Origin: an uncultured Methylococcaceae bacterium
GTDB taxonomy: Bacteria; Pseudomonadota; Gammaproteobacteria; Methylococcales; Methylococcaceae
Reading direction: 5' to 3'
NCBI GenBank assembly: GCA_903930145.1
Contig: CAIYXP010000333.1
Coordinates: 1-47,499, forward strand
Length of the DNA stretch: 47,499 nucleotides
Position numbers and translations under genes: made by a program. Shown in pieces: positions 17,881 to 27,454 of the stretch (positions are counted from its first letter, which is position 1; each line of letters opens with the position of its first letter). The notes beneath the pieces are model-generated. The model saw nothing but the letters and a program-made list of their open reading frames with translations. It was not told where the DNA came from and searched no databases.

Positions 17881-18809
17881 GAGAGGCTGCCAAAACGCAC
17901 ACCCACCATGGAATGTGCATTGAGAAAATCGGGGGCATTGAGTCGCCTGCCGCCGGGTAATTGAAGTTCTAACAAACGCAGCACACCCCTGCCAGTGGCG
18001 ACATCCAAGGTTTTTCGATTGGGCAGGACAACCCCGGGTGCTTCATCTGCCTCATCATCCAAGGCTTGAGCAAGCCAAATACGCAGAATTTCCTCACGGT
18101 AAACAGTTTCAGCCACAGGCCATGGGTTAAACGCCCTAACCCGCCTTTCCAACACCGGGGCAGACAAGGTCCAGTCCATCATCGCCTCCGACTTGTCCAA
18201 CTTATTGGCATAGGTGACCAAGGCTTCGTCCTGCTTTTCTGCTTCAATTGAGCCATTTTCAATTCCTGGTAAACAATCGGCTAATGCCTTGGCACCTATA
18301 ATTGCCAGACGATCATACAAACCGGCAGAGGTTTCCAAGGGAAGGATGGGGGTGGAGACCCTCAACAACACGGGTCCGGTGTCCATTTGTGGCTCTAGAA
18401 ACATGATCGTCACGCCAGTTTCCTCGTCGCCAGCATAAATCGAACGCTGAATAGGGGCCGCTCCTCGCCAACGGGGCAATAATGACCCGTGGACATTCAC
18501 ACAGCCAAGCCTTGGCAGTTCCAGAACCGGCTTCGGTAAAATCAGCCCATAGGCGACCACGACCATCAAATCAGCCCCAAGGGCGCTTAGTTTATCCTGT
18601 TCATCGGCAGATTTCAGGCTGGCTGGCTGGAATACTGGAATGCCATGAGACTGGGCCAGCACTTTCACAGGGCTGGGCCGGTCCTTTCGCCCCCTGCCGG
18701 CCGGGCGGTCGGGTTGAGTGTACACGCCAACCATCTGGTGCTTGGAAGCGAGCAACATTTCGAGGCTTGGCACGGCAAATTCAGGCGTGCCGGCAAAAAT
18801 GATTTTCAT
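17877..18809 (-). CDS. fmt: Methionyl-tRNA formyltransferase
   Basis: A 310-aa enzyme that formylates initiator Met-tRNA using 10-formyl-tetrahydrofolate. The N-terminal formyltransferase domain has [28 protein letters not shown] and the catalytic loop [18 protein letters not shown] with the SLLPxxRG motif (about 109-116). The C-terminal OB-like domain begins near [13 protein letters not shown]. It overlaps def by 4 nt and rsmB by 4 nt. Confidence 0.97.
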   Translation of the reverse strand: MKIIFAGTPEFAVPSLEMLLASKHQMVGVYTQPDRPAGRGRKDRPSPVKVLAQSHGIPVFQPASLKSADEQDKLSALGADLMVVVAYGLILPKPVLELPRLGCVNVHGSLLPRWRGAAPIQRSIYAGDEETGVTIMFLEPQMDTGPVLLRVSTPILPLETSAGLYDRLAIIGAKALADCLPGIENGSIEAEKQDEALVTYANKLDKSEAMMDWTLSAPVLERRVRAFNPWPVAETVYREEILRIWLAQALDDEADEAPGVVLPNRKTLDVATGRGVLRLLELQLPGGRRLNAPDFLNAHSMVGVRFGSLS

Positions 18810-19339
18810 AGGACGGATTTCTTCTGGTCGGGATTAGTGGCTTTCTGGCGGCGGTCTTTCTCCAGTTTTTTTCTGGCGCGATGACGTTTAATCGGCGATA
18901 AGTAATCAACAAAAAGCTTGCCTTCCAGATGGTCTATTTCGTGCTGGATGCAGACAGCAAGCAAGCCGTCAGTCTCCAGTTCAAAATAAGCCCCATCATA
19001 ACCCATGGCTTTGATCCTCACCTTTTCCGCACGCTTCACTTTTTCAAATATGCCGGGCACTGACAAACAGCCTTCGTCCATTTCCTCGTCCCCGCTGGTC
19101 CAGATGATTTCTGGGTTGACCAAGCGCAACGGGGAGTTCTTTTCTTCTGTGATGTCAATGACAATGACCCGTTTCTGTTGATTGACTTGGGTCGCAGCCA
19201 AGCCTATGCCAGGGGCGGCGTACATGGTCTCCAGCATGTCATCCAACAAGCTGCGGATAGAGTCATCGACCACTGCCACGGGCAGGGCTTTTTTCCGCAA
19301 TCGGGGGTCTGGGTATTCGAGAATAGAGAGAATGGCCAT
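18806..19339 (-). CDS. def: Peptide deformylase
   Basis: A 177-aa metalloenzyme that removes the N-formyl group from nascent proteins. All three motifs are present: GIGLAATQV (motif 1), EGCLSVPG (motif 2, metal Cys) and [14 protein letters not shown] (motif 3, HExxH metal ligands and catalytic Glu). I chose the ATG at 19339 ([11 protein letters not shown]), which matches the family N-terminus. It is the first gene of the leftward operon. Confidence 0.97.
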   Translation of the reverse strand: MAILSILEYPDPRLRKKALPVAVVDDSIRSLLDDMLETMYAAPGIGLAATQVNQQKRVIVIDITEEKNSPLRLVNPEIIWTSGDEEMDEGCLSVPGIFEKVKRAEKVRIKAMGYDGAYFELETDGLLAVCIQHEIDHLEGKLFVDYLSPIKRHRARKKLEKDRRQKATNPDQKKSVL

Positions 19340-19455
19340 GGTTTCAAGACAAGCGCAGGTTCTAGGAATTTTGAATTCTAGCCGAATTCGACTAGACTTT
19401 GAATGTTTCAAATTATCGTGGTGTCGGTATGACCGGGCATTCCCATTATTATTTC

Positions 19456-19484
19456 CGGCGAAACCTCCTTGTCAACGCTATAAT
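19456..19484 (+). promoter_or_regulatory. Possible promoter for the LysM-dprA operon
   Basis: A consensus -10 hexamer TATAAT lies at 19479-19484, 60 nt before the LysM start codon, in the divergent spacer with def. No good -35 box sits at the right distance, so this rests on the -10 alone. Confidence 0.3.
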
Positions 19485-19544
19485 TTCAGCTTGGCCGGGT
19501 GCATTGCGTCTGGTCATACACTGAAAAGCAAGACGGTGGCATTT

Positions 19545-20601
19545 ATGAAATTGAGGATATTGAGCGGTTTTTGTGCATTATTGATAGCAAGTTTAGCCTT
19601 AGCCGAAGAAGTTGAGTTAAGGGAGGGCCATCCTGAGCATTATACCGTGATTAACGGGGATACGCTGTGGAGCATTGCCGACAAATTTCTAGCCAAACCT
19701 TGGCAATGGCCTGACATCTGGCAGGAAAACCCGCAAATCCAAGACCCCCATTGGATTTACCCGGGTGACGAATTGGTGTTGCATACCGCAGGAGGCAGAC
19801 CGTTCATACGTGTGGAAAGCCGGGCAGCCCAACCTTCTTATTCACTGGATCGGCCTGACGAAGTCAGACTTTCCCCAACGATCAGGGTGGAGCCACTGAA
19901 CCAAGCCATACCGACGATTCCAGTCAATGCGATCCAGCCTTTTTTGATGCAAACCAGGGTCGTTGATGCGGGCGTCATGGAAACAGCACCCTATGTGATC
20001 GAGTTTGCCGACGAGCACATCGCTGGTGGTGCCGGAGACCGGCTTTATGTGCGAGGACTACCGGATAGTCAATTGACAGGATACACTGTGTTCCGCGGGG
20101 GGAGCCCCCTACAAAGATGCCGAAACCGGGGAAATCCTTGGCTACGAGGCGCTATACGTGGCGGATGTGAGCTTCCAATCGGCTGGCGACCCTTCCACAT
20201 TCCTGATAATAAAGAGTAACCGCGATGTCAGAATCGGCGACAATATCTTACCGGTGGCAAGTGAACAAGTGCAAATGTCCTATCGCCCCCATCCACCGTC
20301 ATTCCCGGTGAAAGGGCATATCATCGCGGTGGTGGACGGCGTGTCACAAATCGGACAATATAACGTGGTGACAATTGATCGTGGCAAGGCGGACGGTCTT
20401 GAAACGGGCCATGTGTTAGAAATACGTAGAAGCGGGAAAGAACGAGTCTACCGAGCCGGCGTTGAAGAAAATTTCACTATCCCTAGTGAAAAAGAAGGCT
20501 ACTTGATGATTTTCCGCGCCTATGACAGGGTTAGCTATGGCTTGGTCATGAATGCGATTCGCTCCATACAACTCAACGATATTGTGCAGACACCCCTTTG
20601 A
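19545..20601 (+). pseudogene. LysM peptidoglycan-binding protein, single frameshift
   Basis: The first frame starts at an ATG (MKLRILSGFCALLIASLALAEE, a signal peptide). It carries a LysM domain (HYTVINGDTLWSIADKFLAKPWQWPDIW and IYPGDELVL, about 32-85). At 20097-20102 there is a run of six G. With five G the frame continues smoothly as RGGAPYKDAETGEILGYEAL and on to NDIVQTPL, ending at 20601; as written, the first frame runs out at 20219. The full protein would be about 352 aa. The gene is typically located upstream of dprA. The lesion could be a sequencing error, phase variation or a true mutation. Confidence 0.88.
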
Positions 20602-21704
20602 GCCCTGTAGTGAACACAACGGAACTAGGCTTCCAACTTGCACTGCTTCGGACACCCCGGGTGGGTCCTCGGACTTATCGAACACTGACCGGACACTTCG
20701 GTTCGGCTAGAATGGTATTCGGGGCAAGCCTGGCAAGCCTCTCCGGCTTGGGCTTGGGCAAGGAAACTTTGGAATGGCTGAAACAACCGAATTGGAAAAC
20801 CGTGGAAAACGACTTGCGTTGGCTTGAATGCGAGGGTCATCATTGCTTGGACGAAAAAGACCCACGCTACCCAACCAACTTGGCTGAAATTCCTGACCCG
20901 CCGCCATTGCTGTTTGTCCGTGGCAATGCTGACGCATTGGCTAACAAACAAATTGCCCTGGTGGGGAGCCGCAACCCTTCAGTTTTCGGGGAAAAGCTCG
21001 CCCGTGATTTTTCGTTGGCGCTGACAGAAACGGGTTTCACAGTGACCAGTGGCTTGGCACTGGGCATCGATGCCGCAGCGCACCAAGGTGCATTGGACGG
21101 CGGTGGGATTACCGTGGCCGTCGCCGGCACGGGGCTGGATCAAGTCTATCCACGCCGCCACGCGGGACTGGCTGATGCCATTGTTGAGCGTGAGGGCGCG
21201 TTGGTTTCTGAATTTCCAACGGTCACCCCGCCGCAGGCAATGAACTTTCCCCGACGCAATCGGATCATTAGCGGCCTTTCCCTTGGGGTCTTGGTCGTGG
21301 AAGCGGCCATGCGAAGTGGTTCGTTAATCACTGCCCGCATGGCGCTGGAACAGGGGCGTGAAGTGTTTGCCCTGCCCGGGTCCATCAACAACCCGCTGGC
21401 CCGTGGCTGCAATGCATTGATCAAACAAGGCGCAAAATTGGTGGAAACAGTCGACGACATTTTAGACGAATTTGACATGTCCAGATTGCCATCCAAACCT
21501 AACCCCCAATGGCAAGCCCCTACCGAGGAAACTGACGATGAATGCCGAAGACTATTGAAATATATTGCGTATGCCCCAACGTCCGTGGATACTCTTGTAG
21601 CGGCGACGGGAAATGCACCGGAGGACTTAGCGTCTTTGCTGCTATCACTGGAACTACAAGGCCATATTGTGTCCGCCGACGGCGGCTATAGCAGGATACG
21701 GTGA
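20598..21704 (+). CDS. dprA: DNA processing protein DprA
   Basis: The 368-aa protein loads RecA on incoming single-stranded DNA in transformation. An N-terminal SAM-like region (RVGPRTYRTLTGHFG) is followed by the Rossmann core: IALVGSRNPSVFGEKLARDFSLAL, TSGLALGIDAAAHQGAL, TVAVAGTGLDQVYPRRH, FPRRNRIISGLS and a winged-helix C-terminus (LLKYIAYAPTSVDTLVAATG). The listed start is a TTG overlapping the previous stop; the GTG at 20610 is an alternative. Confidence 0.95.
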   Translation: MSPVVNTTELGFQLALLRTPRVGPRTYRTLTGHFGSARMVFGASLASLSGLGLGKETLEWLKQPNWKTVENDLRWLECEGHHCLDEKDPRYPTNLAEIPDPPPLLFVRGNADALANKQIALVGSRNPSVFGEKLARDFSLALTETGFTVTSGLALGIDAAAHQGALDGGGITVAVAGTGLDQVYPRRHAGLADAIVEREGALVSEFPTVTPPQAMNFPRRNRIISGLSLGVLVVEAAMRSGSLITARMALEQGREVFALPGSINNPLARGCNALIKQGAKLVETVDDILDEFDMSRLPSKPNPQWQAPTEETDDECRRLLKYIAYAPTSVDTLVAATGNAPEDLASLLLSLELQGHIVSADGGYSRIR

Positions 21705-21736
21705 ATATACCTGCCCCAATTCTATCGAGACTGAGA

Positions 21737-22204
21737 ATGAAAGAGAACGTTTTTGATGTGCTGATTTATCTCTTTGAAAATTATATGGATGATGAAACTG
21801 ACATGAGCCCGGACCCGGATGCCATCCGCACTGAACTGCTGGAGGCCGGATTTCCACACAAAGAAATAAACAAGGCATTTGACTGGCTTGAATCTCTGTC
21901 CGAGCAAAAGCCCATTCAATCGTCGTCCCTGCCCGCGTTTCGCGTTTATTCGGCGCAGGAGTGTGTAAAATTGGACACTGAATGCCGCGGGCTATTGATG
22001 TTCCTTGAGCAGTCAACCATCCTAACACCCGCTTGCAGGGAACTGGTGGTTGATCGAGTCATGGCATTGAATGATGAATCCATTTCGTTGGAAAATCTGA
22101 AATGGATCGTGTTGATGGTGCTTTTTAGCCAACCCAACGAGGAAATCGCTTTTGCACGCATGGAAAACCTGGTTTACGAATCGATGCCTAGCTATTTGCA
22201 TTGA
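21737..22204 (+). CDS. smg: Smg family protein (DUF494)
   Basis: A 155-aa Smg protein: MKENVFDVLIYLFENYMDDE, ELLEAGFPHKEINKAFDWLE, RVYSAQECVKLDTECRGLLMFLE and WIVLMVLFSQPNEEIAFARME. I preferred the ATG at 21737 over the GTG at 21701 because it matches the family start M(ke)xVFDVLxYLFE. It lies between dprA and topA as in most gammaproteobacteria. The function is unsettled. Confidence 0.93.
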   Translation: MKENVFDVLIYLFENYMDDETDMSPDPDAIRTELLEAGFPHKEINKAFDWLESLSEQKPIQSSSLPAFRVYSAQECVKLDTECRGLLMFLEQSTILTPACRELVVDRVMALNDESISLENLKWIVLMVLFSQPNEEIAFARMENLVYESMPSYLH

Positions 22205-22259
22205 GCCTCATCCATTTTTAAGCCTAATCCTGACCCTCACACGCATACGCAAGTGACAC

Positions 22260-24563
22260 ATGAGCCATAATCTCGTCATTGTTGAATCACCGGCCAAAGC
22301 CAAGACCATCGAAAAGTATCTGGGCAAGGATTTTCACGTCCACGCCTCCTACGGTCATGTGCGCGACCTAGTGCCAAAGGAAGGTGCCGTCGACCCCGAA
22401 CATGACTTCTTCATGAAATACGAAATCATCGAGAAAAATCTAAAACATGTTCAGGCCATAGCCGCCGCAGCCAAAAAAGCCGATGCGATTTATCTGGCGA
22501 CCGACCCCGACCGCGAAGGTGAGGCGATTTCTTGGCATCTCCTTGAAATTCTGAAGGAAAAAGACTTGCTCGGTGACAAGCCCGTGCATCGGGTGGTGTT
22601 CCATGAAATCACCAAGCGGGCTATCACCGAAGCTATTGAAAATCCTGGCAAACTGTCGGCTGCGCTCATCAATGCCCAACAAGCGCGACGCGCTTTGGAT
22701 TATTTGGTCGGTTTCAAATTATCCCCGCTGCTGTGGAAAAAAATCCGCCGGGGACTTTCCGCTGGCAGAGTGCAAAGCCCTGCCTTGCGCATGATCGTGG
22801 AAAGGGAATTGGAGATAGAAGCCTTCAAAACCCAAGAATACTGGTCCATCGAAGCGACTGCCCGAACCGAGAGCCAAGGTTTCAACGCAAGGCTGACCCA
22901 CTACGCTGACACCAAGCTGGAACAATTCAGTATAACCAACGAAGAACAGGCCCACACGGTTCGCGATGCCTTGCTCAAGGCAAGCCAAGGCAAACTCGAT
23001 GTACTGAAGGTCGAGGAGAAGGAACGCAAGCGCAATCCGGCAGCTCCGTTCATCACCTCAACCTTGCAGCAAGAAGCCGCACGCAAGCTAGGCTTCACCA
23101 CCCGCCGCACAATGACCGTGGCACAGCAATTATACGAAGGCATCGACCTAGGCGGCGAAAGCGTCGGTTTGATGAGCTACATGCGCACCGACTCGGTCAA
23201 TTTGGCGAATGAAGCCGTGCAAGAGATTCGAGAATTGATCACCGCCCGTTTTGGACAAGACAAACTGCCGGAACAACCCCGCATTTACAAAACCAAGAGC
23301 AAGAATGCCCAAGAGGCTCATGAGGCGATCCGCCCCACTTCCGCACTGAGGGCACCTGAATCGGTCAAACCCCACCTGTCCACCGACCAATTCAAACTCT
23401 ATACCCTGATCTGGAAGCGCACCGTGGCTTGTCAGATGATCCATGCCACCATCGGCACCGTGGCAGTGGACTTGGGTTGCGGCAAAGGGAATGTGTTCCG
23501 TGCCAATGGTTCGACCGTCATCGAGCCAGGGTTCATGGCGGTCTATCTGGAGGGCCGCGACGATGAAAAGTCGAGCGAGGACGATGAAAGCTACCTCCCC
23601 CCCCTCAAGGAAGGTCAACAAGTTGATCTGGAGGAAATCATCGCAGGGCAACACTTTACCGAGCCACCACCGCGCTACACCGAGGCCAGCTTGGTCAAAA
23701 CCTTGGAAGAATACGGCATCGGCAGGCCATCCACCTATGCGTCGATCATTTCAACCTTGCAACAGCGGCATTACGTGGTGCTGGAAACCAAACGGTTCTC
23801 CCCAACCGACGTGGGCCGTATCGTCAACAAATTTTTGACCGAGCATTTCACCCGGTATGTCGATTACAATTTCACCGCCAACCTCGAAGATGAGTTGGAT
23901 GCCATTTCGCGTGATGAAAAGGCATGGAAACCCTTGCTGGCCGAATTCTGGGGCCCTTTCATTGCGTTGATCGAAGACAAGGACGAGTCGCTGAAACGTT
24001 CCGACGTGACCCATGAGGCCATTGAGGAAAAATGTCCCGAATGTGACAGCCCTTTGTCCATTCGCTTGGGCCGCAATGGCCGTTTCATCGGTTGCACCAA
24101 TTACCCGACTTGCAAATACACCCGCAACCTCGATGGGGATGCCAAGCAAGCAGAACCTGAAATTGTCGAAGGTAGGACTTGCCCCAAATGCAATTCCCCT
24201 CTCGTGCTGAAAACCGGGCGCTTTGGCAAATTTGTCGGGTGCAGCGGCTACCCAAACTGCAAACACATTGAACCGCTGGAAAAACCAGAGGATTCTGGCG
24301 TGCAATGCCCAGAATGCAAGAAAGGCACCCTAATCAAGCGTAAATCACGATTCGGCAAACTGTTCTTCTCCTGTTCCACCTATCCTACGTGTAGTTATGC
24401 CGCATGGAACCCGCCTTTGGCCGAACCTTGCCCAAATTGCGGCTGGCCGATATTGACCGTTAAAACCACCAAACGGCGTGGCGTGGAGAAAGTCTGCCCA
24501 CAAAAAGAATGCGGCTACGCCACACCCTACGAGGGTGACCCGGCAGACGCAAACATAGCTTGA
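22260..24563 (+). CDS. topA: DNA topoisomerase I
   Basis: A 767-aa type IA topoisomerase that relaxes negative supercoils. The Toprim domain is at the start (LVIVESPAKAKTIEKYLG; DPDREGEAISWHL). The active-site tyrosine is in GLMSYMRTDSV (about residue 307). The C-terminus has three zinc-ribbon repeats with paired CxxC (CPECDS, CPKCNS, CPECKK) and a fourth degenerate one (CPNCGW ... CPQKECGY). The length is shorter than E. coli TopA but normal for many gammaproteobacteria. Confidence 0.97.
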   Translation: MSHNLVIVESPAKAKTIEKYLGKDFHVHASYGHVRDLVPKEGAVDPEHDFFMKYEIIEKNLKHVQAIAAAAKKADAIYLATDPDREGEAISWHLLEILKEKDLLGDKPVHRVVFHEITKRAITEAIENPGKLSAALINAQQARRALDYLVGFKLSPLLWKKIRRGLSAGRVQSPALRMIVERELEIEAFKTQEYWSIEATARTESQGFNARLTHYADTKLEQFSITNEEQAHTVRDALLKASQGKLDVLKVEEKERKRNPAAPFITSTLQQEAARKLGFTTRRTMTVAQQLYEGIDLGGESVGLMSYMRTDSVNLANEAVQEIRELITARFGQDKLPEQPRIYKTKSKNAQEAHEAIRPTSALRAPESVKPHLSTDQFKLYTLIWKRTVACQMIHATIGTVAVDLGCGKGNVFRANGSTVIEPGFMAVYLEGRDDEKSSEDDESYLPPLKEGQQVDLEEIIAGQHFTEPPPRYTEASLVKTLEEYGIGRPSTYASIISTLQQRHYVVLETKRFSPTDVGRIVNKFLTEHFTRYVDYNFTANLEDELDAISRDEKAWKPLLAEFWGPFIALIEDKDESLKRSDVTHEAIEEKCPECDSPLSIRLGRNGRFIGCTNYPTCKYTRNLDGDAKQAEPEIVEGRTCPKCNSPLVLKTGRFGKFVGCSGYPNCKHIEPLEKPEDSGVQCPECKKGTLIKRKSRFGKLFFSCSTYPTCSYAAWNPPLAEPCPNCGWPILTVKTTKRRGVEKVCPQKECGYATPYEGDPADANIA

Positions 24564-24570
24564 GGTGTGA

Positions 24571-25143
24571 GTGATACGCGGCAACATTTGGATTTCGGAT
24601 ATGCGACTTAAACTGTCGGCGCAACAATTGCGCGAAGGCAAGCTTGTCGCCTATCCAACCGAAGCAGTGTGGGGTTTAGGGTGTGACCCGCTTAACCCTC
24701 ATGCCGTCTCTGATCTGCTTGCCTTGAAAGGGCGGTCTGCCTCAAAGGGTTTCATTTTGATTGCCGCCGATTTTGGGCAAATCGAACCCTTTTTGGACAT
24801 AGCGTCGGAACAGATGAAAAACAAGTTGTTAGCCAGTTGGCCTGGCCCGGTGACGTGGATTGTCCCCACAACTCCAGAAACGCCAACTTGGCTGCGTGGT
24901 GACCGCAACACCCTCGCCGTCAGGGTGACCGCTCACCCGGTCGCTGCTGCCTTGTGCAATGCCTTCGGGGGGGCAATCGTATCCACTAGCACCAACCCTA
25001 GCGGGGCAAAACCAGCCAAAACCCAACTCAAGGCACGAATCTACTTTCCCGGTGTCCAAATAAATTTTTTACCGGGTTCTGTAGGCGGCTTGGATCGGCC
25101 CACCGCCATTTTCGATGCCCGAAATGGAAACAAATTGCGCTAG
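24571..25143 (+). CDS. tsaC: Threonylcarbamoyl-AMP synthase (TsaC/Sua5 family)
   Basis: A 190-aa enzyme of tRNA t6A37 biosynthesis, forming threonylcarbamoyl-adenylate. Motifs: LVAYPTEAVWGLGCDP, LLALKGRSASKGFILI and WPGPVTWIVP, with SxSTNPSG-type ending STSTNPSGAKPA. The GTG at 24571 has a GAGG five bases upstream and gives an N-terminus of usual length; the ATG at 24601 is the alternative. It follows topA by 7 nt. Confidence 0.93.
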   Translation: MIRGNIWISDMRLKLSAQQLREGKLVAYPTEAVWGLGCDPLNPHAVSDLLALKGRSASKGFILIAADFGQIEPFLDIASEQMKNKLLASWPGPVTWIVPTTPETPTWLRGDRNTLAVRVTAHPVAAALCNAFGGAIVSTSTNPSGAKPAKTQLKARIYFPGVQINFLPGSVGGLDRPTAIFDARNGNKLR

Positions 25144-25168
25144 AATAATGCAATATTGTCAAATAAAC

Positions 25169-25197
25169 TTGACACAAGGGATGCGGATTCTTAGGAT
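25169..25197 (+). promoter_or_regulatory. Sigma-70 promoter of ispB
   Basis: A perfect -35 TTGACA (25169-25174), a 17-nt spacer and -10 TAGGAT (25192-25197) stand 60 nt before the ispB start. A small hairpin (CCGCT-cgca-AGCGG, 25230-25243) lies in the leader just upstream of the ribosome-binding site. Confidence 0.65.
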
Positions 25198-25257
25198 TCG
25201 CTCATTTGAAAATAATAAATACGGGATAACCGCTCGCAAGCGGAGACAATTGTAACG

Positions 25258-26274
25258 ATGACAAGCCCCCAACAAACTCATTCGACGGCGGCCAAAGGGC
25301 CAAACCAAGCCTATGTCGGCATTAAACAGCTCGTCGAAGCGGAAATGGCCGAAGTAAACCAACTCATCATCCGTGAACTGAGTTCCGATGTGGTGTTGAT
25401 CAACCAGATTGGCAACTACATCGTCACCAGTGGCGGCAAACGATTGCGCCCGGTGCTGCTGCTACTCGTTGCCAAGGCTTTAGGCTATCAAGACGAAGAA
25501 CACATCACCCTTGCCGCCGTGATCGAATTCATCCACACCGCGACATTGCTGCACGACGACGTGGTGGACGAATCCTCCAAGCGGCGAGGCCAGGACACTG
25601 TCAACGAGCTTTGGGGCAATTCCGCCAGTGTATTGGTTGGGGATTATCTCTATTCACGCTCGTTCGAACTGATGGTCAGCGTAAAAAAAATGCGCATCAT
25701 GGAAATCCTCTCCCGCACCACCACTGCGATTGCCGAAGGCGAGGTTTTGCAATTGCTCAATTGCAACAACCCATCCACCAATGAAGAAAAATATCTGCAA
25801 GTCATTTCCCGCAAAACCGCCATCTTATTCAGTGCTGCGGCGCAACTTGCCGCCGTGTTGGTCGGTGCTGACGAGGACACTGAAACCAATCTGAAAGAAT
25901 ACGGCCTGAGGTTAGGAATTGCCTTTCAATTGATTGACGATGCCCTGGACTACAAAGCCGACCCGGAAGACTTGGGCAAGAACCTTGGTGACGATTTGGC
26001 TGAAGGCAAACCCACCCTCCCCCTGATCTACGCCATCGAACACGGCTCAGAGCAACAGGCTGCATTGTTGCGTCACACCATAGAGGAAGGCGACCGTGAG
26101 CGTTTCAAAGAAGTCTACGATATCATTGAGTCCACACGGGCAATCGAGTATACTATCTGTCGCGCTCGGGAAGAAGCCGATAATGCCATTCGCGCACTCG
26201 TCTGCTTGCCTGCTTCCGATTACAAAGAAGCCCTCATTCGGCTTGCTCAATTTTCAGTCGAGCGTAGTTACTGA
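25258..26274 (+). CDS. ispB: Octaprenyl diphosphate synthase
   Basis: The 338-aa trans-polyprenyl synthase makes the ubiquinone side chain. The first aspartate-rich motif is LLHDDVVDES (DDxxD variant, about 97-106) and the second is QLIDDALDYKAD (about 223-234). The GGKRLRP substrate motif is at about residue 60. It has its own promoter and is followed 13 nt later by tRNA-Pro. Confidence 0.95.
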   Translation: MTSPQQTHSTAAKGPNQAYVGIKQLVEAEMAEVNQLIIRELSSDVVLINQIGNYIVTSGGKRLRPVLLLLVAKALGYQDEEHITLAAVIEFIHTATLLHDDVVDESSKRRGQDTVNELWGNSASVLVGDYLYSRSFELMVSVKKMRIMEILSRTTTAIAEGEVLQLLNCNNPSTNEEKYLQVISRKTAILFSAAAQLAAVLVGADEDTETNLKEYGLRLGIAFQLIDDALDYKADPEDLGKNLGDDLAEGKPTLPLIYAIEHGSEQQAALLRHTIEEGDRERFKEVYDIIESTRAIEYTICRAREEADNAIRALVCLPASDYKEALIRLAQFSVERSY

Positions 26275-26287
26275 ATATCCATCATCG

Positions 26288-26364
26288 CGGGGTGTAGCTC
26301 AGCCTGGTAGAGCACTGCTTTCGGGAGGCAGTGGCCGGAGGTTCGAATCCTCTCACCCCGACCA
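26288..26364 (+). tRNA. tRNA-Pro (anticodon CGG), probable attachment site
   Basis: A complete cloverleaf: acceptor CGGGGTG/CACCCCG; D arm GCTC/GAGC; anticodon stem CTGCT/GGCAG with loop TTCGGGA, anticodon CGG; T arm GAGG-TTCGAAT-CCTC; and encoded CCA. The integrase gene ends 19 bases beyond it, reading toward it, which marks the tRNA 3' end as the integration site. No second copy of the 3' end was seen elsewhere in the window. Confidence 0.96.
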
Positions 26365-26383
26365 ATTAAATCAGAAGCTTAAG

Positions 26384-27454
26384 TTAAGTTTTCGAGCTAG
26401 AGTGATTCGTCAATGTGACCGAATCGTGACTGATTTCCAAAGCCTTTACAGCGGCTCTCACATTATCAGGCGACAGATGAGCATATCTCATGGTAACCCG
26501 TATGTCTGAGTGCCTGAGAAGTTCAGCAACTTCTCTTATTGTCACACCTGCTTGTACCAACCACGCGGCACAAGTGTGCCTTAAGTCGTGCGGGTGGAAA
26601 TCAATTAGCCCCACTCTTCTGCAAGCCCCGTCAAATCCTTTCCTTACTGAGCCAAGCCGTGTCCCGTCCTCATGGGAAAATACCCATTGAGAGTTTGGAC
26701 AATTCGTTGTCGCAAACCTTCTGCGAGATAAAATAGCCTCTCTCGCCTCATTGTTCAACGGAACACTTCCAATTTTGCCGTTCTTTTGATTGGATGGCCC
26801 CAAGTAGATTAGGTTTGAATTTAAATCTACACGATTCCATTCCAGTCCAAGAACTTCCCCTCTTCGCATTCCAGTATTGAGGCTCAGCCTAATAAAATCT
26901 ACCAAATGAGGAGATTTCGGCTCATTTTTTGCTGCCTCCATTAGCCTCAAAGCCTCCTCCCTTGTAATCCACCGAATTCGCCCTTCCGGTTCCTTGAGCT
27001 TGCGACCATTGAAAGGGTTTGGTATGTCCCACTCAAGTTCATTCCTCGCCCAATTCAATGCCGTTCGGAGCAAACCGATTTCTTTGTTTATAGTGGCAGG
27101 AGCCACTCCGTTTGCTTGGCGAGAGGCAATGTAGCCCCTAACATCTGCGGCAGTGATGCCACCTAACTCTCGTCCCTGAAAATAGGGGAACAGGCGTTTG
27201 GCGGAGAATTCATCCCGATCCTTACTCCGTTTTTGCTGGCTTGGCCCGTCCAAATAGGCGAGCATCAAGTCCCCGAAAGTTCTTGTTGGCTGCTCTCCCC
27301 ATTGTTTTTGCCGGTGCGCTTCAAGCTTCCATTTTGCTTCAAGGGCGACGGCTTCTTTTCGATCTTCAGTCCCAGTCGAGCGCCTAATGCGGCGTCCGCT
27401 GGCATCGGTGTATGACGCCCACCAAATGGGGCTGTCTTCACGTTTGTAAGGCAT
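26384..27454 (-). CDS. int: Tyrosine recombinase (element integrase)
   Basis: The 356-aa integrase inserts the element at tRNA-Pro. An N-terminal AP2-like arm-binding segment (YKREDSPIWWASYTDASGRRIRRS) and a core-binding domain (about 65-150) lead to the catalytic domain. The catalytic residues are Arg in LNTGMRRGEVLGLEW, His-x-x-Arg in HPHDLRHTCAAWLV, His in LLRHSDIRVTM and the nucleophile Tyr in RYAHLS. The ATG has a strong AGGAG seven bases upstream. Confidence 0.95.
   Translation of the reverse strand: MPYKREDSPIWWASYTDASGRRIRRSTGTEDRKEAVALEAKWKLEAHRQKQWGEQPTRTFGDLMLAYLDGPSQQKRSKDRDEFSAKRLFPYFQGRELGGITAADVRGYIASRQANGVAPATINKEIGLLRTALNWARNELEWDIPNPFNGRKLKEPEGRIRWITREEALRLMEAAKNEPKSPHLVDFIRLSLNTGMRRGEVLGLEWNRVDLNSNLIYLGPSNQKNGKIGSVPLNNEAREAILSRRRFATTNCPNSQWVFSHEDGTRLGSVRKGFDGACRRVGLIDFHPHDLRHTCAAWLVQAGVTIREVAELLRHSDIRVTMRYAHLSPDNVRAAVKALEISHDSVTLTNHSSSKT

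Noticed and set aside
19469-19484. TTGTCA plus TATAAT as a full promoter
   Set aside because: The two hexamers are only four bases apart, far too close for a -35/-10 pair; only the -10 is kept as a weak candidate.
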